A stretch of DNA of 64,000 nucleotides from assembly GCA_028023455.1 (NCBI GenBank), contig JAQFVV010000229.1, positions 928,501 to 992,500 of the forward strand. Reading direction: 5' to 3'. Positions within the stretch are counted from its first letter, which is position 1, and each line of letters begins with the position of its first letter. A program made the position numbers and the translations under genes. Of this stretch, positions 10,400 through 23,690 are shown piece by piece. Source of the DNA: Epiperipatus broadwayi (Eukaryota; Onychophora; Udeonychophora; Euonychophora; Peripatidae). The notes below the pieces were generated by a model. The model ran no database searches. It was not told the origin of the DNA and worked only from the letters and a program-made list of their open reading frames with translations.

Positions 10400-13374
10400 T
10401 TTTTTTCTTAGGTGCTAATATGTTTTGATTAGATGACTTCGAGCAAGCAATAGCTACATCATATCGCGTCGCACTGTTAAAAATTGATGTCAAACCAATA
10501 ACCGTCTCAAGGAAATAGAGAAATGTAAAGATTTTACATATTAATCATATGAATTATTTGTTATATGATGTTTTGTTTTTGGTTTTGGTTTAAACTGAAA
10601 TACTCTATCTCAGAAAAGATGTACAATTTGGTTAAAGTTTCTGATATTTATAAATATGTTATAAATAACGTTTTATTGAAATTATTTTTTTCTAGTTCTG
10701 CAATATCGTTTTGTATATTATCTTACCTTTTAAAATTATTTAATGCAAATATATAGATATTTACTTATATTGAGCTATTTAAAAAAAAAAAAGAGTAGTA
10801 AGTTTGTTTTTAAAATCTTATTAGATGTTAAATTAATAGGATTAGATTTTCACTTTCAGATAAGATAATTCTAATTTTGAAATATAGTAAGAATATTTTA
10901 TTAAAATAAAATATGTTTTAGATACCAATAATTATTCTCTTTTTTTGTGTGTGGAATTTTTTTTTTTTTGCAATGTTTTCTATCATTATATACAATAACG
11001 CTTTTTTAAAACTATTATTATAAAGGTGTTCTGAACTATTAAGAATCCATGTTTGCATTTGAGCAGATTGCAATATGCTTTACGTTATGAATTATATTAA
11101 TTATCCAACCAAATGCAGACCGTAGATATTGTTTAAATCTTTTGTGGTGCTTTTTCTTCTTTTTCCCAGCAAGTCGTCAGCTCTTACACTTATGGAAAGT
11201 TCATATATTGTAATCTACAAGTTAAATATATGAATCGTGCATACACGATGGATGGGGGACAAAATGCAATCTTTACTTTCAATAATTTTTTTAATACTTT
11301 AATTAAAATTATCTTTTTTTTTTTTTTTTTCAATTACGAATATCGATAACAATCTAATATTAACATTACCTGTGGTTTTGTCATCTATAGAATTATATTG
11401 TTGTACAATTAGTAATTATTGCAGTATTCTTTTTAATGTCAAATTATAATGGGACTTGTAGTGCCTTTACTAGACTGTCATAAGATATGTTAAGATCTAT
11501 TTTATGTCTTTTTTATATATTTCATTTACTTTCCTTAATTTACATCTTTTTTTTAAACTTTCAAATTACTCTAAGTTCTCTTATTGCTTCTTCAGAACTA
11601 GTGTCCTCAATACTATTTTATATCATTTATTCAATTCACTTGCAATCTTTTACTGTGTTATAATCTTTTTGAAAACCAATTTAAGACTTAGTTATTTATA
11701 GTGAATTTATCCTGTCTCAGCAGAAACTTTATTCTCAAATAATGGAGTTGCCAAGTGACAATAAGACTCACCAATGAAATTAAAAGGAAATAAATAACCA
11801 GAGGCACAAAGAGGCCATTTAAAGCAAGACACTTAATGGCAGTTCATATGTTGTCCACAATGCTGTAAGCTATAGTGGATTAACTTCACATATGGAGCTA
11901 GAAACTTCTAGCTACAGTCATCATCATACTTGCACACGAGGCAAGACATCCATAGGCTGAGAGGGTCAGTGTTCTAAAAGGAGACATGGTATTCTTCTCA
12001 AACATTAGCTCTTCTGCAACAGCTATACTTGTATAATTCATCAACTGCAACAGTTAAATTATTGTATATAAATATTTATATATTAAATACTATTATTATT
12101 ATTTCGTTTAATAAATATTATTTATATTTATTTCAGAGTTGTGTATTATTTTTAAGTGACCAGAAATATTACTCCTGGGTAAACTACAGTCTAAACACAA
12201 TATTGTTCAAATATTCCCATCTTTAATTTTTCAATGATATCTTTGTTCACATTTTTTTTTTTATTCTTTGTTAATTTTAATGTGCATCATTAGATAATAC
12301 GTAATCTGCACTATCATTTCTATTCTTTTAAATGTTCAAGTTTAAGACTATAATTATATACTATAAAAACATACATGGAACATTGTAGTTGCAGTTTACT
12401 TGAAATATGTCTCTTGTTATCACTGAATAAGTTCTCAGAGAAATTTTTAAAAAGTATATATATATTTAAATTTTAATGTATTTTAGGTATGAAAGACAAT
12501 AAATATATTTTAAATAGTTTTTTTTTTTGCAGGAAGAAGTATTAAGATCTATATTAAGAATGATTTATATCCTATAATTATTATTAAAGTTTATTATATG
12601 TTTATAATTTGACTTTTTTATATACAGTAATACTTTCTTGTAAAAATTTATATATTGTACACTAATCAGAATAATGAAATATCAAAAAGTGCTTTTTTTT
12701 GTATTTGATATAATTGTAATTAAGTGGCTTAATTGTGTTGTACTGTATTTATTTATATATATCCACATAAATAAAAACTTATATCTGTATTAGAAGTTTT
12801 ACTTAAGATAATATGAATGAATATGACGCCTATATGAGATGATACCCATGCTTTTGAAATATCTATTGAGATGATAGAAAAAAATTATTAGGAAGATGTC
12901 AAAACATTGACAAACTTTCATCCATGATGATTGGGTTCTATTACTTGATTGTAATACACTTTTGCTTAGTTATCTCCATTGCTTTCCGATCAAGAATTTA
13001 AAATGTTTATATATTTTTATAAATAGTTCAGCAGTATTAAAATATAAAAAAAAATTTTTAATATTCTAAATTTATTTTGTGCTGCTTTTGATATTTTCAA
13101 ATATTTTGTCTCTCATTATATTGAAGCAGTCGATGTATAGTCACATCAAGCTTCATGCTTCACCAGCCATACTAACCTCCTGCAAGGCCCGCAATTCAGA
13201 CCTCGCCATAGATATATGCCATTTCACCCACACACTGTATTATAATAATTAAAGAAAAGCTTTAAAAATATTTAATAAAATAAACCAGTAATGTGCATGG
13301 TATGGATATATATATAATCAATAATCTTAGCAATATTATTGCTGAAAATTAGACATTTTCTATATATAATTGTA
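10400..13374. other. no gene recognised
   Basis: AT-rich DNA with poly(T) runs. Short frames (for example 10565-10756, 11504-11701, 12029-12226) are rich in F, Y, I and L and look like translations of AT-rich noise. A less AT-rich patch at 11740-12000 and another at 13128-13205 may be old repeats, but I could not assign them. Confidence 0.5.
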
Positions 13375-13388
13375 ACTATATTTTTTTT

Positions 13389-13486
13389 CTCTCATGTGTC
13401 ATAACATCAGCAGGGAAGTGAACCCGCTATCCCGGGACAATTGCTTGTAAAGCAGCTGTCACTGACCTCTCGACCACCAATGCTTG
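13389..13486 (-). mobile_element. tRNA-derived SINE copy
   Basis: Minus strand: GCATTGGTGGTCGAGAGGTC (box A region), then CAGCTGCTTTACAAGCAATT (anticodon-like stem-loop), GCGGGTTCACTTCCCTGC (box B and T-arm), and TGATGTTATGACACATGAG. The flanks ACTATATTTTTTTT at 13375-13388 and 13487-13500 form a 14-bp direct repeat, although part of it is a T run. Same family as the copies at 10.2-10.4 kb, and diverged by substitutions. Confidence 0.8.
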
Positions 13487-14013
13487 ACTATATTTTTTTT
13501 TGTATATATATATATGTATTTTAATTAAAATGTTGGAATTTAAAAACAAAAAGGAAAATGGGGAAGGCTCGAAACACTTGAAATCGTTAAGAAACTGAAA
13601 TGATTTTTATCTGTATTCAGATTATTTTCACTAAGTAAAATTATAAATCTTAATTAAAATCATGAGGAATCCTTTTGTTAGTTTGTTTGCAAATTTTTAC
13701 AAATATCTAAATGGTATTTCGAGCCTTATCTGCTTTAAAATTTTGTTAATTAAATATTTTACTAATTGGAATTAAGATTACAGGAATAGCTATGGGCAAG
13801 TGAAATCGCATTCTTGGGGAATTAAAAAAATGTATAAAAGAGCCTATAGAACAAAAGAAGTCAATTAGTTAATAAATTCTTTCAGCACGTTTGAGTCAGT
13901 AGATAAATTTTCAGAGAAAGTGATTCAAGAGATTGTCAAATTTTAAGAAGTTAACACCAGTTCTGTGCTATGAACTTTGAGTAGAGGGAATTCATCACCT
14001 TTCTCCTTTTTTC

Positions 14014-14121
14014 AGAGACTGTTTGCCTGCTGAAGCCATGTTCCATCCATCTGACTGTCCGCACAAGATGACCGTCTGAGTGCTGACCCTGACTACTACC
14101 TGCTATACTGTGCTTTCCTGA
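14014..14121 (+). other. exon-like GC island, unproven
   Basis: A pyrimidine tract ending TTTTTTCAG is followed by about 108 bp of much higher GC content that stops at CCTGAG|GTAATC, a fair splice donor. All three frames contain stops. One frame begins at a fair ATG context (GCCATGTTCC, near 14038) and gives a peptide of only 13 codons. If it is an exon, it would be a 5' untranslated one on the plus strand. A fossil repeat is equally possible. Confidence 0.25.
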
Positions 14122-14969
14122 GGTAATCTTACTTAATGAAGAGCTGCTTTAAATTTGTATAATATGTAATGAAACTATGACTTCATTAATGTATTAGTGT
14201 ATAACTCCTGCTAATTTTGTTTTTGAACTCTCTCTCGGTAATCCCTACTATTTTAGTGTAATTTTTAACTTACCTTTCACGCTTGAACTCTTATATATAA
14301 CTTTGTGCGGCTCCATTAGATATTTTAAACTTGTTCATGTTATATATGTAAACAATTTATGCTCTTTAATTAATATGCCAATATCATTCAACCTCGCGAG
14401 TCTAATAAGGGGTTATTTTATTTGTTTAATGGGGTTCATTTAAAATTTATTAGTAAAGCGTTATTTATTTTAACAGAAATCGCTTGCTAGGCTAGTTTTT
14501 ATATTTAAATCTTTTATTCACATTTTCTTATCTAAAATATTTTATCGTGGATGCATATTTTACTTTATTATTTGAATTTACTCCTAAATTGTCATTTAAA
14601 AGATTGTGAACCTTAATATTGTTATCTTGCCATTTGCCAGAGGGTTAGTTCTGTTACTAAAAACATTGGTGGGATCGAATTTAAGAATAATTTTAGTAGT
14701 TTACCATTAATAGTTAAAAGAGTTATTCTCCATTATAATTTGCTTAATGATTCTTTATTTAAACATATCATTGCACAGAAGTCAAACTATTTTCAGGTTC
14801 TAGAATATAATATATTAAGTTTATCACACAGGTATAACGCTGCTGGCATACCTCTTCTTTCTCTTATAGTACTTATATATATATTTTCTTTAGTGCTTTG
14901 TCATTGGAACTTCGGAAGTCTGAAGCTCCCATCCTATTTTCTCAAAGTTTTTCGTAATCAGGGGTATAC

Positions 14970-15075
14970 ACTACTCCCTGTGGAATGCGAGGTTTATGGG
15001 TTTTGTTTGTGCTGCGAATGGAATTTCCACAGCACAATCAAAACCCCATAAACCTCACGGAAGTTCCATACAGCT
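14970..15075. repeat. imperfect inverted repeat (hairpin)
   Basis: The left arm contains GAGGTTTATGGGTTTTG and TGTGCTG. The right arm contains CAGCACAATCAAAACCCC and ATAAACCTCACGG. The arms pair over about 40 bp with few mismatches around a loop of roughly 15 bp. Two short open frames overlap it (14985-15167 and 14996-15217), but both are produced by the palindrome and are not supported as genes. Confidence 0.7.
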
Positions 15076-15199
15076 GGCTCTGGGCATTCAAACCCAACCT
15101 CTCCATTTGGTATCATTCTGCCAAAATGCGTACCAACCCTCATTTATTCTCAAATGTGTTAAAGTGATGAAGTATTCAAACTACCATAAGATCCGTATT

Positions 15200-16399
15200 T
15201 TTCTAATGACATGCTAGTATCATTATAATTTTATTTAATTGATTTAGGCCTGTTTGACTTTTCATTAGTCACAATGAGGATGAGATGTTGGAAATAATGA
15301 CTCATTCATGAAATATGCCAACATGCTAATTACTCAGTATGCTGATTTTAAAACAGCCTTCTTTTAAAATACTAATTGATTACCATAGATGTAAATCAAT
15401 ACATATTCTCTGTAAAACCTTAATGATTATATATCTTGCCTCTCCCTGTCAATATAATGCATTGTTTGTTTCTTGTATATGTATTCTAAAGACGCTATTT
15501 CTAAATAATGCCTGTCAAACATATGTAATGATTTTAAGATTGTAAATATATGATTGAGACCGTATAATTATATTTATTTGTCAAAATGATTAATGCTAAA
15601 TTATCAAGCATCTTTCTGTAATCCAAATCTGTTCCGATCTTGTAGAATGTTTTATGCATCCACAACATTATATTTGTAAATATTTGTAAATTGGCATGTT
15701 CAACTCTGCACAAGTTACAACTCATTCAGTAAAAATCATGTCCATTGAATAATTAACGTACAGGGGATTATATAAAACAATTCCCAAAATTTTGTAAATA
15801 ATAAAATTATACCAAGCGTAAAATTTCTTTGTGTAATATATATATTGTGCCCTTTTCTATAGGTCAATGATAGTTATAAATGGTCAATTACTAAAAAATT
15901 TTAAAATTAATATTATATAGTATTTAAAATTATAGATTATATTAAGCAGTAAAAGATTAATATGATATATTTAATAATAAATATTGTGATGATGAGAATT
16001 GTATCTAATTCTATATTTTCTAAATTGTTTTTCAAAATTTTATATAATTATTTTATATAATATAAGTAGCAAATCTATTAAGACAGATAAAATTAGACTA
16101 AACACCGGAAATGACTACGTGACTGTCTGGAATATTCTATGTATAGGCACCGGTTTAAATTAATACTAATAATTAAAATATTTAAATAGTATATTATAGA
16201 AGTGGATGGAATTGTCACACATCATAATAAAAATAAGTAGTATACACCTTTATTAATTATTGTTTCAAAATTGTTTTAAAGGTAGTTAAATTGTAATAGA
16301 TAATAATTGATTTAAAAATAATAATGAGTTAACATTTAAGTCTATTACGTCATGATTTTAAAACTTTAGAAATTGTTTATAAATCCAAGTAGGGATTGA
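15200..16399. other. no gene recognised
   Basis: AT-rich sequence with short frames of random character (15339-15545, 15534-15725). No RNA gene, repeat or motif stands out. Confidence 0.5.
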
Positions 16400-16494
16400 C
16401 CAATAGAAAAATAGATCTTGGCAGACAACCAAAATTGCGCCAACTAATTGTATAAATGGGGGAGAACAAAAATGTGTTGACTCCAGAGCAGAGG
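16400..16494 (+). promoter_or_regulatory. possible pol II promoter and first exon
   Basis: GACCAATAG at about 16399 (CCAAT box) is followed about 50 bp later by GTATAAATGG (TATA box, about 16450). Then a less AT-rich stretch ends GAGCAGAG|GTAAAA, an acceptable donor. The spacing fits a CCAAT/TATA promoter with a short first exon. No downstream coding exon was identified, and in AT-rich DNA TATAAAT is common, so this is weak. Confidence 0.2.
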
Positions 16495-16499
16495 TAAAA

Positions 16500-19400
16500 T
16501 TTTAAACTCTCTAATTTTTTTTTTCTTCAAATTATTAGTCAATTTTATTATAATTTTAATAATATCTTTGAAAGAAACCAACTGACAATTTAAAAATCAT
16601 CCGAAGAGAATCTTAGAATAAAATGTTTTAAAAAAAAGTTTTTCATAGTAATGTTTCACTAACTTTACAGTAACCTGCCAGTGGATTCTATCGAAATATA
16701 ATCGGAGTTTTCAATAGAAAATGGATAGATTCTTAAAACCAAGTTGTAAATTTTATAATGTTCCAAATATGTTAATATTATTCGTTGATATAGTTTATAT
16801 AGCGTATCACTATGAAAGCTGTTTTCGTGCGTATAAAATCAATGAAAGGACATTGTGCGCAAAGTTAATGAAGATAATGGAAAATAAAAATAAGTATTAT
16901 TCATATAAGAATAAATGGACAAAAGGAATTTTAATATTGAAATAGTTTGAATTGCTTTCTTTAAGATGACTTGAGAAAATACTCTAGAAAATAGTTAAAG
17001 ATCGAATTAAGTGTATATAAAATAATAATGAATGAAAGTGAAGTTTACCAAGGAAAACACTTGCCTAAAGAAAAAAAAAAATTTTTTTACAGAAGAGAAA
17101 TATAAAATATTGGATCCATGGAAAACGCAATTGGTACCGTAATTATTAAATAATTGTAGTTTAACTAGAAATAAAGATGCATCAACGCGCCGAGGTAATA
17201 TTCGCCAGAACATTAAAAAGCTTCGTGGGATAACTAAATAAAATGTTTTCTAATAATTTTGGATTAAACACTAAAACTAAAGATCGTCTAAACAGTTTAT
17301 TAAATGAACTAATTTATTTAAAACTTTAATAAGCATAAAGGAGAACATTCGGACAAAAGAAGAAATAATAAATATTATGGGACTAACCAAGATTTACCAT
17401 CAGAAAAATATGTGATTATGGTTTGAATTATTTTCTTTACTAATCTAAGTTAAACATTAAGTTTTAGATAGCGATAGGGAAAACAAAATACATTAATTCG
17501 TGATATAACATTATATGAAATAATATGTTTTGATTTTGAATTTTAAAATAAAATTGTATGTATGTGGAAATTTGTATATTTGCGATGCTCGAAGAGAAAG
17601 AAACCTACTACGAACTCTGATAGGAAGATAAAGATTGTTTTTGGTAGCATTTATAATTATTAATGATATATAATGTATGTTTTATTTATTTAGATCAGCT
17701 GAGAATCGAATGAATGTAGCGCAAAAGTTTTATTGTTATTATTGTTGTAAAACGCATTTTTGAAAACAACACTCTAAAACACTTTGAGATGTGATTAGAT
17801 TTTTAAAAATATGCATACGATAATCATTTTATGTGTTATTAATATAGTTCAATATAACCGATGGTTATATGATATTTTCTGTTAATTTTCTGATTGGGAT
17901 ATTTAAATGTTATTTTAACAAAACGTAGATGTGGAACCTACAGTGTAATAAAGCAAGACAAATTGTTCTTATGGAATAGGGAAATGTTTTTATATTAGCG
18001 AATTTTGTTTATTGTTTTTAAAAAGTAGTTAGTATTTTATCGATGTTGGATACAGTAAAAATCTCGAGAGATAGTTTGAGTAGTGACTTGGTAGTACGTG
18101 GTGATTCGGAAACCAAGAGGATGTATTAAAAACTAGGATGCTACAGGGAGGAAATAATAGGTAGTTTTAGATGTTAATCAGCATAGTTAACAAAGCCCTA
18201 CGACTGGTACACATGTTGTCTTGGACAGTGGTATTTTATATATTTCTTGTGAGTCATACTAGATGTTTGGTAAAGCTGAGTAAATAGCTGCCACATCATG
18301 CTTATCGCCAAGGTTATTAGACAATGAATGTCGGACCTATTCACACTGTTCCATACATTTTTTAAGTATATTGCGGATAAGTTATCTATCTATTTTCCCG
18401 ATATCCTATACATCTTTCGCTATCTTTATCTGTATTTCTTGCAACTACATCGTTATATGATAAGTCTATTAAAAGGGAAACAATAGATATTTTAGAATGT
18501 ATGTCATGCTGTTATTTGGAATAAGAATAGTTAAGTGTTAACGAAGAGTAGATTATGATTATTGAAAGAAAGATGCAGAATCGTAAGAAGGGAAGGAGTT
18601 AGAGAATTATTTTAATTCCTTTTTAAGAAATGAACTATAATTTTATAAAAGTATATCCAAATAGAAATATATAAAAAATATTAAATATAATTTCACGTTT
18701 TCTTATTGTTAATTATATTTTAAAAAATATAAGTATTGCATATTTAAAAAATACAATAACATTCGATAATTATAGTATATGTCAAACTGTAACAGGTGAT
18801 AATTAAACCCGTGTTATAGTATTATACATGAGTATGGCTTATGGAATAAACGTATTATAGTTTACGAGCATTGGAGAACAAACGTTAAAGTAATAATAAT
18901 ATTTGAATAATATGCGGAGTGACTTATATAAAGTTACAAGAAAATGTAATTTTCTTTTAAAAACCATATTGATTGTAAAATTATGATGTTATAAATGATG
19001 TTTATCCACATAGATAATTTATAATACAGTAACTTTAATATTAAAAGGTAAAGAATGGTGTTACCCATAAAATAGTTAAATTAAGTGATATGATAAACCT
19101 AATGAGAAATAAATAAATAACTTTTAAAAGGCATAATAAGTTTAATTAACGATAAAAGAAATATAAATGTGTATAATTCAGCTATTGTAGTGTAAAGAAA
19201 AATGAGGATATCCCTTGTAAATAGATGTAGATGGATTTGTTTGTTTTATTTATTTTTATTGATGTCAATAAAATTTTAAAATTTGTTTATTAAAACTTGT
19301 GTCTGAGTTTTGTTTTCTCTACATCATTGCATGAATTCACAGGGTATGTTCACAACCATTAAACTAAGTATATGATTGTTTGCACAAAAGATAAATAGAG

Positions 19401-20600
19401 AAGTATGTTTAATCTTAAATATTTATTGATGTTCTTATAATTAAATAATTATAAAATTGCATTGCGTTACTGGTCATCAATCCATTATCATAATATTTTG
19501 CTAAATTATATGCTATTAGTTGCCACTTGCTTTATTTATCAGATTATCTAAACACTGCCACTTATTAATTTATTTTATTACTTAAAGATAAAAAAGGGGA
19601 TATTAGATTATTAACTAATTTATTACGGTTATAAATTTGCGATGAAAGAAAAGCTGTACTAGTTTATGAAGATTGTGATTATTATTGTTTTATTATTAAT
19701 CTAATTGCAGAGTAGTAGATTATGACATAAAATCCCTTATCATATTTTGCTACCATACGTTTATTAACATATGAATAAATTTAAGAACCTGAGATTATTT
19801 CATTTGAGCTAGATGATTAATATTATTATTATTAGAGATAAAAGATTAATACTTTAATTGTTAAATGAGTCTTAGTGATTAGAAGTTGCGGAAGTCATAA
19901 GAATACTATGTAGTTATTATGTGTAATAGTAGTATAAGGGGGGATAGTGTTCTTATGCCATTGAGGTGGTATCCTGTGGGATATTGTCTCAATGTAATCT
20001 ACCTTGTCACCCGTATTTCCACTTCTAGTCTCATGAATTCCTGAATATTTATTTGAGTTAGTTTAAAACAGAACCTAAGTTAATTTTAAGAAACTTGAGC
20101 TAGTAAAGCATTTAATTGAATATTTCATTAATTATTAGAGCTAGAACCCGGTTAGGTGATTTTCACTATATTATATTTATTTTGGGGGAAGTGGAGATGC
20201 GGGAACGGGGCGGTTAGAATATATATATATATATATGTGTTGTAATATAATGTTAAATTTATATAATATGTAAATCCTGGTTTCTGAATTATTATTTTCT
20301 TTTAATTAATAATTATAACTAATAAAATAACAGTAGTAAATGTAATTCTTGTTCTACTCTTATTTTGATCATCATCATGTCTGATCTTATGCTTTACTGC
20401 TGTATTTACAGGCCTGGAATTAAAATAATTGTGCTGTATCATCAGGATTGTTGTTCATAGGGTCAGAGATTTGAAGAATAGGCAAATATGTTAGAATTCA
20501 GAATTGCTCCAGACCTGTGTATCTCAAGCATGATTGGATTTGAGGTACTTTTGCTTGGATTTTGAGTCTTGTTGAGTGAGCAGATTGTTTCGAGCTGTAT
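16500..20600. other. no gene recognised
   Basis: Long AT-rich region with only short frames (16721-16945, 17007-17213 and similar). An AATAAA with a GT-rich sequence 30-50 bp downstream (about 19268-19310, TTGTGTCTGAGTTTTGTTTT) could be a polyadenylation site. Slightly GC-richer patches at 18060-18320, 19930-20030 and 20180-20215 are unexplained. An AT dinucleotide run lies at 20217-20237. Confidence 0.45.
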
Positions 20601-20713
20601 AATATATTTACAATCCTGATTAATATGTCTATATTTTTATTTGAAAAATCTTCAGTCTCATTTCAGGATTCTTTATTTTTGCAAAGTCAATTACTTACAA
20701 GAAATTTATCTTT

Positions 20714-21034
20714 ATGTTTTCGAAGAATTCAATATCATTGGATGTTTTTCTGTCTTCTGAAGATTCTAGGGAGTGTGAAAAGTCAACAGAATCAGAAATT
20801 TGTATAGAATTAAATGAACATAAAGACACAGAAGATTATAAAATACCAAAAAATTTTCTGAAATCGGAAAAATTTGAAGATTCTATACAATCAGAAGATT
20901 TTTTAGACTACTTTCCATTATTTGTAATGCTTATCAGGAACTTAGAACTACAAATAAATTATCATATAGGTTATAAAAAGGTTGGTACTTCTTTATTTAA
21001 ATTAGATAAATGTTTGTTAAATTTCATTTGTTAA
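20714..21034 (+). CDS. unknown acidic open reading frame
   Basis: A 106-residue frame, unusually rich in Ser, Glu, Asp and Lys for this window (LSSEDSRECEKSTESEIC; KFEDSIQSEDFLDYF), ends in a more hydrophobic stretch (FVMLIRNLELQI). An acceptor-like TCTCATTTCAG lies at about 20655-20665, and the frame is open upstream to about that point. The composition differs from the F/I/Y-rich random frames around it, so it may be an exon of an unknown gene. It may also be chance in A-rich DNA. No family is recognised and no function is proposed. Confidence 0.25.
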   Translation: MFSKNSISLDVFLSSEDSRECEKSTESEICIELNEHKDTEDYKIPKNFLKSEKFEDSIQSEDFLDYFPLFVMLIRNLELQINYHIGYKKVGTSLFKLDKCLLNFIC

Positions 21035-23239
21035 CACTAATTGGAGTGTTCTCATAGACATATGTTACAAGATTAATGGCATATATAGTATGAAGCTTGA
21101 GAGCCTGGAATATCAGTTAATATATTATGATGAAACATTTTAATTTCAGTATATGAATTGAGAAGCCATACATCAATATAATTATTCAATAATTGACCTT
21201 AATTTGTATTTTGTTTTATTTTTTATAAGTCATGAAAGAGAGATGGGTCATTCATTTAGTTCTAATAATATATGTGTTCTATGTTAAAAAAAGTTGTCTA
21301 ACATAAATAGAAAATAAAGGAGATATGATTTACAGAAAATTTGATGGTCTGATAATATACAATTCAACTTATTTTGGAGTTATAACTAATCATATTTATG
21401 CATGAAAGTACTAAAAATCTGCTTGTCATTTTTGACTATTAAGTAAATTTCAGCCCATTTTAAGGTTTTATTTATATATATTGAAACTGAAAACTTCAAT
21501 ATGTCAAGATAATAGAATAGAAAGAAGGTAATTAAAAAATAATAATAATAGAAAACAAAATGTTAACAAGGTTGTTCAGTTAGTTTTTTTGGTGTAATTA
21601 ATTCATTAGATCTTGTAAGAAATTTAAAGCACAATAATTTGAAAATATTAAAGCACAACTTTCATCTTAACTTTGAATAGGAAGACTATTGTGAAATGAA
21701 TGAGAGTATATATAATACTGGATGAATACAGCACACAAACTAGCATATTCTTTCAAGAAAAAATTGTTATGCAAACAGGAGAAACTCAATTTCAAGAAAA
21801 TTATATGGATGAGCGCTTTCGGGAACCTTTAGCTCCCATATTCATAGCTTATCTTAGTAATGTTGGTTTGAGTTGTGGTTATTAAAAGACTGGGTAGTAA
21901 TTTATGCAAATCTATAATAAATGAATCATTATTTTTATTTTAAAAAAAAATTATATAAATGGAATATTAATCTATAAAATTTGTTTATTGTATTACTTAT
22001 AATGATCAGTTTATAGAACAAAAAGAGCACAAAAACTATTCATTGTAGAATAAAACAAAGACTGTAGTGACAAAATCAATAAATGTTTGTTCTTCAAAAT
22101 TGAAAAAAAAAAAAGTTATGTTTTTAGTTTATTTATAAATACTATGACTAACTAAGAAAAGCAATGAGGAAGTGAAGATAGACATAGTCTTTCCCTCATT
22201 AATTACACTTCTAAAGAATTGGAAAGGTAGTTGAAGTTTCAAACGCTTCCCTTTTCTTCATGGCTGGTGTACAAAATCTTCAATATTAATATAATTCAAA
22301 AACAATTAGAAATCTTGAATAATATTTGAGGCATTATTTGCATAATATGGTGGACTCCGAAGAAAGAAAATCATCAAACAAAGAAGGAAAAAAATGCTAT
22401 GGCCAATAAATGATATGAAGGAAACTGTAAAATTATTCTAATATTTTTTATTTTATTGTTATTACCAAACAAAAAAAGATTTATTTTGTTTAATTTTATT
22501 TGGTCTTTTGCTTTATAATAGTTTTTTAAAAAAAATTCTAAAAATAATATCACACGCACTTTCATTGATAGGTACATGCTCAGTAAAATTATTAAAAATG
22601 GATCTTATTTGATTACTTTATGTGACATTAATATCTATATTTTTTTTTATAAATGTGGATAAAAAAAATTAAATATACACTCAACTAGGCTTTGTCCTGA
22701 TATGTATTTTCACTATGTATGGAAGCATACATTTATCATAGAATTAATGAAATGATAACATTTCTTCTACAGTAGACTAATGTAGTTTTTTTTAATGTAT
22801 ATTCACTTACGATTTGGTTATTAAACAGAATATGGTTTAATGCTATATTAAATATAACTTTATAAAATAGAAGTGGCATTATTTAATGAATAAATTAAAT
22901 AGATTCATTATTAAACTGGTTATAAATAATAATAATAAACAAGTCATATATATATAGGATACCCTTAAGTATATGATAATCATCTGAAAGACATAAATGA
23001 ATCTGTTTATATTTATTTTACAGACAAAACAAATGCAGATATAACAGAAAATAAGTACACAATGATAAAGTATACTAGTTGACAAATAAAACTAGTTAAT
23101 TGTCATTGGATAATTACTAGCATTTAGAACTCTGATCTTACAGTTAGAGATAAATTGCTAATTGGTTACGACCAGATCGCAATAGCCTTTAATAAATAAA
23201 AAAAATACAAATATTTTTTAAAATATTTGAAAACTAGGT

Positions 23240-23690
23240 TATTTAAGATAGCTGTTTATAGTTCTGCCCAAATTCAGTTTTCACAAATAATATCAAACCT
23301 ATATGAAGAATAATTTGAGTATATAAGTCAAAATATCTCTTCTTCTCTTACACCAATATAATTTATTGACCTACAAACATATGTGTGTGAATCTGAACAG
23401 TGATACATTATAAATAAATAAAAAGTTTTATATATCTGAAACTTTTAAATATAATGTTGGCAGTTTTAAAGCAAAATAAATGCCAATATAAAAGAAAATA
23501 TATCTAACCAAATTCAGTAATGAAACATTTTCATGAATCAATTTGCCACTAATAAAATCAGACCTGTGTGAAGAATAATTTGAGTATATAAGTCAAAATA
23601 TCTGTCCTTGTCTTAAACTAATATTATTTATTGTCCTGCAAGCATATATGTATGAATTTGAACAGTAATCAGTTCATACAAAATAATTTC
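23240..23690 (+). repeat. diverged tandem duplication, ~260-bp unit
   Basis: Two direct copies share GAAGAATAATTTGAGTATAT, then AAGTCAAAATATCT, then a TTATTGWCCTRCAARCATAT stretch and a GAATYTGAACAGT stretch. Copy 1 starts near 23245 and copy 2 near 23505. Their divergence indicates an old duplication. No coding capacity is seen. Confidence 0.75.

Noticed and set aside
15339-15725. Small cysteine-containing frames on both strands
   Set aside because: Short, overlapping, no motif spacing; typical of AT-rich noise.
16436-16520. Spliced-leader RNA gene (short exon, GTAAAA donor, then T-run resembling an Sm site)
   Set aside because: No tandem copies, no downstream stem-loops and no characteristic leader sequence; better described as a weak promoter/exon candidate.
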